A stretch of 64,000 nucleotides of DNA, taken from assembly GCF_004404055.1 (NCBI RefSeq), contig NZ_SOHK01000017.1, positions 1-64,000 of the forward strand. The letters run 5' to 3'. The notes beneath the pieces are model-generated. The model did no database searches, was not told the origin of the DNA, and worked only from the letters and a program-made list of their open reading frames with translations. Below, piece by piece: positions 60,649-64,000 of the stretch (its first letter is position 1; every line of letters begins with the position of its first letter). The stretch comes from Cryobacterium ruanii (GTDB lineage: Bacteria > Actinomycetota > Actinomycetes > Actinomycetales > Microbacteriaceae). The position numbers and the translations under genes were made by a program.

Positions 60649-61551
60649 ATGCCCACCGGCGCTGTTATCGAATTCACCAGCATCAGCAAACGCTTTGGCG
60701 GTGTCGCCGCCGTCAACGACCTGTCGTTCACGGTGGAACCCGGCCGGGTCACCGGCTTTCTCGGGCCGAACGGTGCCGGCAAGACCACGTCCCTGCGCAT
60801 TCTGCTCGGGCTGGTCAACGCCAGCAGCGGCACGGCCACGTTCGGCGGTGTGCGCTACCGCGACCTGCCGCATCCGCTGGCCACGGTGGGCGCCGCCCTT
60901 GAAGCCGCGAGCTTTCACCCGGGCCGCACCGCCCGGAGCCACCTCGGCGTCTATGCGATCGCCGCCGGGCTGCCGCGCACCCGCGTGCTGGAGGTACTCG
61001 CCCAGGTGGGACTCGCCGCTCACGCCTCCCAGCGGGTCGGCGGCTACTCCCTCGGCATGCGCCAACGACTCGGCCTGGCCTATGCGCTGCTCGGCGACCC
61101 GGGCGTGCTCGTGCTAGACGAGCCGATCAACGGGCTGGACCCGGAGGGCATCCGCTGGATTCGTGGGTTTCTGCGCGACATGGCCGCCGAGGGCCGCACC
61201 GTTCTGGTCAGCTCCCACCTTCTCTCCGAGGTGCAGCAGAGCGTTGACGACGTCATCATCATCGCCCGGGGCCAACTCGTGCACCTCGGCCCGCTGTCGA
61301 GCCTCGACACGGATGCCGCGCCACAGACGATCGTGGATTCACCCGACCGCGAGGCCCTCGCCGCCGCGCTGACCGCGGCCGGCATCAGCTTCTCGATCGG
61401 TCGCACCGGGCTGCTCGCCGCGACGGGCGATCCGGCGCGGCTCGGTCACCTCGCCTTCGAAGCCGGGGTCGAACTGAGCGTGCTGCATCGGCAGAAAGCC
61501 GGCCTCGAAGACTCGTTTCTCACCCTCGTCGGCGGAGGCCACTCACTGTGA
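60649..61551 (+). CDS. ABC transporter ATP-binding protein
   Basis: 300 residues from ATG 60649, with GAGGGGAGTC as ribosome-binding site. Walker A FLGPNGAGKTTSLRI, signature GYSLGMRQRLGLA, Walker B VLVLDEPINGLDPEGIRW and H-loop LVSSHLLSEVQ. The C-terminal part is typical of bacitracin/ABC-2 drug-export ATPases. Its stop overlaps the permease start (GTGA), so the two form one exporter. Confidence 0.94.
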   Translation: MPTGAVIEFTSISKRFGGVAAVNDLSFTVEPGRVTGFLGPNGAGKTTSLRILLGLVNASSGTATFGGVRYRDLPHPLATVGAALEAASFHPGRTARSHLGVYAIAAGLPRTRVLEVLAQVGLAAHASQRVGGYSLGMRQRLGLAYALLGDPGVLVLDEPINGLDPEGIRWIRGFLRDMAAEGRTVLVSSHLLSEVQQSVDDVIIIARGQLVHLGPLSSLDTDAAPQTIVDSPDREALAAALTAAGISFSIGRTGLLAATGDPARLGHLAFEAGVELSVLHRQKAGLEDSFLTLVGGGHSL

Positions 61552-62381
61552 TTATCTTCCTGCGATGCGTTTCGGCCGAATTCGCCAAGATCTTCACGAC
61601 CCGTTTGTGGTGGATTCTGGCCATCGTTCTGTTTTGCTACATCGGTCTACTGGCCGGCGGCCTCGCGGCGCTGTTCGCCGGAATCCAGACCGGTGTGATC
61701 AGCCCGGATGCCGTGAACACCGGCGGCGGATCCACCGATTTCGGCAGCCTCCCGCCGCTGATCTACAGCTTCGCTTCTTCGGTCGGCTACGTCTTTCCGG
61801 TGCTGCTCGGTGCCCTCGCGACGACCGGTGAATTTCGCCACCAGACCCTCACCCCCACCTTCCTGGCGACACCCCGCCGCGGCCTCGTGCTCGGCGCGAA
61901 GACCGTGACACTGATCCTGGTCGGTGCGGGCTTCGGGGTCGTCGCGCTGGCGGCATCCGTTGGTCTCGGTGGCGGGGTGCTGAGCGCGTTCGGGGTGAAT
62001 GCGCTGCTGCTCGACTCGGAGACCTGGCTGCTCGTCGCCCGCACCCTGCTCGCCATGGGCTTGTGGGCAGCGATCGGCGTGGGCCTCGGAGTGCTCGTGC
62101 CGAACCAGGTCGCCTCGATCGTGATCGTGCTGGCCTTCACCCAGTTCGTTGAACCGCTGCTGCGGCTGGCGGCATCTTTTCTCGAGATCACCGCGAAAAT
62201 CGGCAACTTTCTGCCCGGTGCCGCGTCAGACGCGCTGGTCGGGTCGAGCTTTCTGAACCTCGCGAATCCGTCGGCTTCAGCGCCGCTGGACTGGTGGCAG
62301 GGCGGCCTCGTGCTGCTCGGCTACGCCCTGGTTACGGCCGTGATCGGCTATGCCGTGAGCTGGAAGAAGGACGTCACCTAG
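61548..62381 (+). CDS. ABC-2 type permease
   Basis: 277 residues from GTG 61548. Six TM helices: FTTRLWWILAIVLFCYIGLLAG, PPLIYSFASSVGYVFPVLLG, VTLILVGAGFGVVALAASVG, LLVARTLLAMGLWAAIGVG, IVIVLAFTQFVEPLLRL and GLVLLGYALVTAVIGYAVSW. The TTGEFRHQTLTPTFLATPRR loop is characteristic of ABC-2 export permeases. Partner of the preceding ATPase. Its stop overlaps the convergent gene's stop. Confidence 0.9.
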   Translation: MIIFLRCVSAEFAKIFTTRLWWILAIVLFCYIGLLAGGLAALFAGIQTGVISPDAVNTGGGSTDFGSLPPLIYSFASSVGYVFPVLLGALATTGEFRHQTLTPTFLATPRRGLVLGAKTVTLILVGAGFGVVALAASVGLGGGVLSAFGVNALLLDSETWLLVARTLLAMGLWAAIGVGLGVLVPNQVASIVIVLAFTQFVEPLLRLAASFLEITAKIGNFLPGAASDALVGSSFLNLANPSASAPLDWWQGGLVLLGYALVTAVIGYAVSWKKDVT

Positions 62382-62797
62382 CTGGTCGGCTCGACGCTGG
62401 TCGGCTCGACGCTGGCCGGCTCGACGCTGGCCGGCTCGACGCTGGTTTCAGCGGGCAGCTTGAGCGAGTCGATCAGATCGGTCGCATGCTGGCTCGTGAG
62501 AATGACACGCGCGAATTCTTCGCCGACGAGGTCGATCACCACGGCCGAACGACGCCGCTTGATCGAAACGAAGTCCTTGCCGCCGTGAAACTTCCAAGTT
62601 CCGGCCGCCACGACGAGCGGAACAATCGAGCCGAGGGCGCGAATTCCGCGCAACCAGATCCACGGATCTTCGGTGATGATCACCGAACGGATGTTGTCCC
62701 GCTGCACCACGATCGACTCCCGTCGCAGCGCGAGGGTCCTTTCCGCGCGCGTCAGGTGGATCTCGAGCCGGTCGGAGTGCACGCTCAGGGAAGCCAT
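62378..62797 (-). CDS. hypothetical protein with C-terminal SVEPAS repeats
   Basis: 139 residues from ATG 62797. A PH-like or small beta-rich fold may be present (HSDRLEIHLTRAERTLALRR, IRSVIITEDPWIWLRGIRAL), with a Trp/Gly-rich centre and FVSIKRRRSAVVIDL. Residues 119-139 are SVEPAS/SVEPTS repeats from the 15-bp DNA repeat. No family recognised with certainty. It shares 4 bases with the permease stop. Confidence 0.72.
   Translation of the reverse strand: MASLSVHSDRLEIHLTRAERTLALRRESIVVQRDNIRSVIITEDPWIWLRGIRALGSIVPLVVAAGTWKFHGGKDFVSIKRRRSAVVIDLVGEEFARVILTSQHATDLIDSLKLPAETSVEPASVEPASVEPTSVEPTS
62381..62440 (-). repeat. 15-bp tandem repeat at the 3' end of the hypothetical gene
   Basis: Four units of GCTGG(T/C)CGGCTCGAC begin at 62381, 62396, 62411 and 62426; the first two have T, the last two C. 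They encode the SVEP(A/T)S tail on the minus strand. Likely slip-prone. Confidence 0.9.
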
Positions 62798-62884
62798 GGT
62801 TCCAGTCTGCCCGGTCAGGGTCGAAAACCCGTTGTCTGAACCTCACAAAGCAGTAACGTCACAGCGCAGGAACTCTCCAAGCTG

Positions 62885-62918
62885 AGCGGATGAACGAGGT
62901 CGGCCACGCTCATCCGCT
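62885..62918 (-). terminator. hairpin downstream of hemL
   Basis: AGCGGATGA 62885-62893 pairs with TCATCCGCT 62910-62918. It lies about 47 bases past the hemL stop and uses a variant of the dispersed GCGGATGCC motif. Confidence 0.55.
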
Positions 62919-62964
62919 TGCCTGGGTCAGCCCTGCTTTCTTGGGTTCAGCTCTGCTTGGTGGA

Positions 62965-64000
62965 TCAGACCCGCGGGGTTGCGGCGGCCGCAGCCTTCGC
63001 CGCGGCCGGCAGCGCCTCGAAGATGCGCCCGATGGCGCTCTGGTCGTGCGCGTCGGAGACGAACCAGGCCTCGAACACGCTCGGCGGCAGCGAGACGCCG
63101 CCGTCGAGCATGGCGTGGAAGAACGGTGCGTAGCGAAATGCCTCCTGCCGCTGAACATCGGCGTAGGTGCGCGGGGCTGAACCCTGCGCCTCCGCGCCGA
63201 AGACGAAGCTGAACAGGTTGCCGGCGCGCTGAACCCGGTGGGCGACACCCTCGGCTGCGAGCGAGGCGGAGACGGCCTCTGAGAGGATAATGGCAGTCGC
63301 GTTGAGCCGGTCGTAGACGCTCTCGTCGAGCAGGTTGAGGGTCGCGATGCCGGCTGCGACGGCGACCGGGTTGCCCGACAGCGTTCCGGCCTGGTAAACC
63401 GGGCCGGTCGGTGCGAGAAAGTCCATCACGTCGGCCCGGCCGCCGAGGGCGGCGACGGGCAGGCCGCCGCCGATGATCTTGCCGAAGGCGAGCAGGTCGG
63501 GCGTGTAGAACTTTTCGCCGGCCGACTCGAGGCTGCTGGTTTCGAGGCCCCAGAAGCCGGAGCGGCTCACGCGAAAACCGGTGAGCACCTCGTCGAGGAT
63601 GAGCAGCGCGCCGTTTGCGTGCGCGATCGATGACAGCGCCGCGTTGAAGCCGGCATCTGGGGCGACGACGCCCATGTTAGCGGCGGCCGCCTCGGTGATG
63701 ATGGCTGCGATGCGCCCGGGGTGCGCTTCGAAAGCGGCCCGCACGGCGTCGAGGTCGTTGTAGGGCAGCACGAGTGTCTGCGCGGCGGTTGCGGCGGTGA
63801 CGCCGGCCGATCCGGGCAACGCGAGCGTGGCGAGGCCCGAGCCGGCCTGGGCCAGCAGGCCGTCGGAGTGGCCGTGGTAGTGGCCGGCGAACTTGATCAG
63901 CAGGTCCCGACCGGTGAAGCCGCGGGCCAGGCGAATGGCGGTCATGGTCGCTTCGGTGCCGGTAGAGACCAGGCGCAGTTTCTCGACCGCGCCAACCCGC
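62965..64000 (-). CDS. hemL: glutamate-1-semialdehyde aminotransferase (5' end outside window)
   Basis: The frame runs to the right window edge. Reading from there: [20 protein letters not shown], then [19 protein letters not shown] and [34 protein letters not shown], pyridoxal-binding Lys in [19 protein letters not shown] and [33 protein letters not shown] and GTLSGNP are diagnostic for HemL. It makes 5-aminolevulinate for heme. About 345 residues are inside the window; the N-terminal ~95 are missing. Confidence 0.95.
   Translation of the reverse strand, partial: RVGAVEKLRLVSTGTEATMTAIRLARGFTGRDLLIKFAGHYHGHSDGLLAQAGSGLATLALPGSAGVTAATAAQTLVLPYNDLDAVRAAFEAHPGRIAAIITEAAAANMGVVAPDAGFNAALSSIAHANGALLILDEVLTGFRVSRSGFWGLETSSLESAGEKFYTPDLLAFGKIIGGGLPVAALGGRADVMDFLAPTGPVYQAGTLSGNPVAVAAGIATLNLLDESVYDRLNATAIILSEAVSASLAAEGVAHRVQRAGNLFSFVFGAEAQGSAPRTYADVQRQEAFRYAPFFHAMLDGGVSLPPSVFEAWFVSDAHDQSAIGRIFEALPAAAKAAAAATPRV

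Overview
The window looks like chromosomal DNA of a high-GC Gram-positive bacterium (Actinomycetota, most probably Microbacteriaceae). The grounds are strong G/C third-position bias, many GTG starts, a LytR-CpsA-Psr protein, an oleA-oleBC-oleD olefin locus with an OleBC fusion, and a very regular leaderless promoter pattern (TAGNCT-like hexamer 6-7 nt before the start codon). The family is an inference from gene content; no rRNA is present.

Region 1 (1-about 13,160) is the right part of an integrative conjugative-type element; its left end lies outside the window. A leftward transfer module runs from a replication-relaxation protein and a TraG/FtsK-type coupling ATPase, through a ParA/MinD-like ATPase, a two-TM small protein and a VirB8-like protein, to a TrbL/VirB6-like channel protein cut by the window edge. 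A DprA-like gene faces the other way inside this module. Upstream lie a long pyrimidine tract and a nested inverted repeat (candidate oriT). Beyond these comes a leading-region-like block: a small gene, ssb, an iteron/DnaA-box region with a winged-helix protein, and a small excisionase-like gene, all reading towards the candidate oriT. The block ends with two tandem paralogous HTH regulators and a tyrosine integrase beside tRNA-Ser(GCT). The dprA-like gene and ssb share a diverged ~160-bp leader present as an inverted duplication.

Region 2 (13,160-31,200) is housekeeping chromosome: LCP cell-wall ligase, tRNA-Ser(TGA), HAD phosphatase-serS, a diacylglycerol-kinase-like lipid kinase, pheA, phosphoglucomutase, an Amidase_6 exported protein, GH1 beta-glucosidase, an orphan beta-class DNA methyltransferase, lipoate ligase, a lipase-like hydrolase, MarR-MFS exporter, an EamA transporter and a D-2-hydroxyacid dehydrogenase.

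Region 3 (31,200-49,800) is metabolic: FadR-type regulator with an FMN L-lactate dehydrogenase-like gene; guanidino hydrolase-rocD-Lrp (arginine to glutamate semialdehyde); UPF0014 permease; two YtrA-type GntR regulators around a membrane protein; the ole cluster; and putA with a divergent LysR regulator. RocD and PutA converge on P5C/glutamate semialdehyde.

Region 4 (49,800-64,000) holds a large secreted beta-propeller/5'-nucleotidase gene interrupted by one amber codon, a phytoene-dehydrogenase-like oxidoreductase, several small enzymes, LysE exporter, trhO, a decayed 3' fragment of a class V aminotransferase, an ABC exporter, and hemL running off the right edge.
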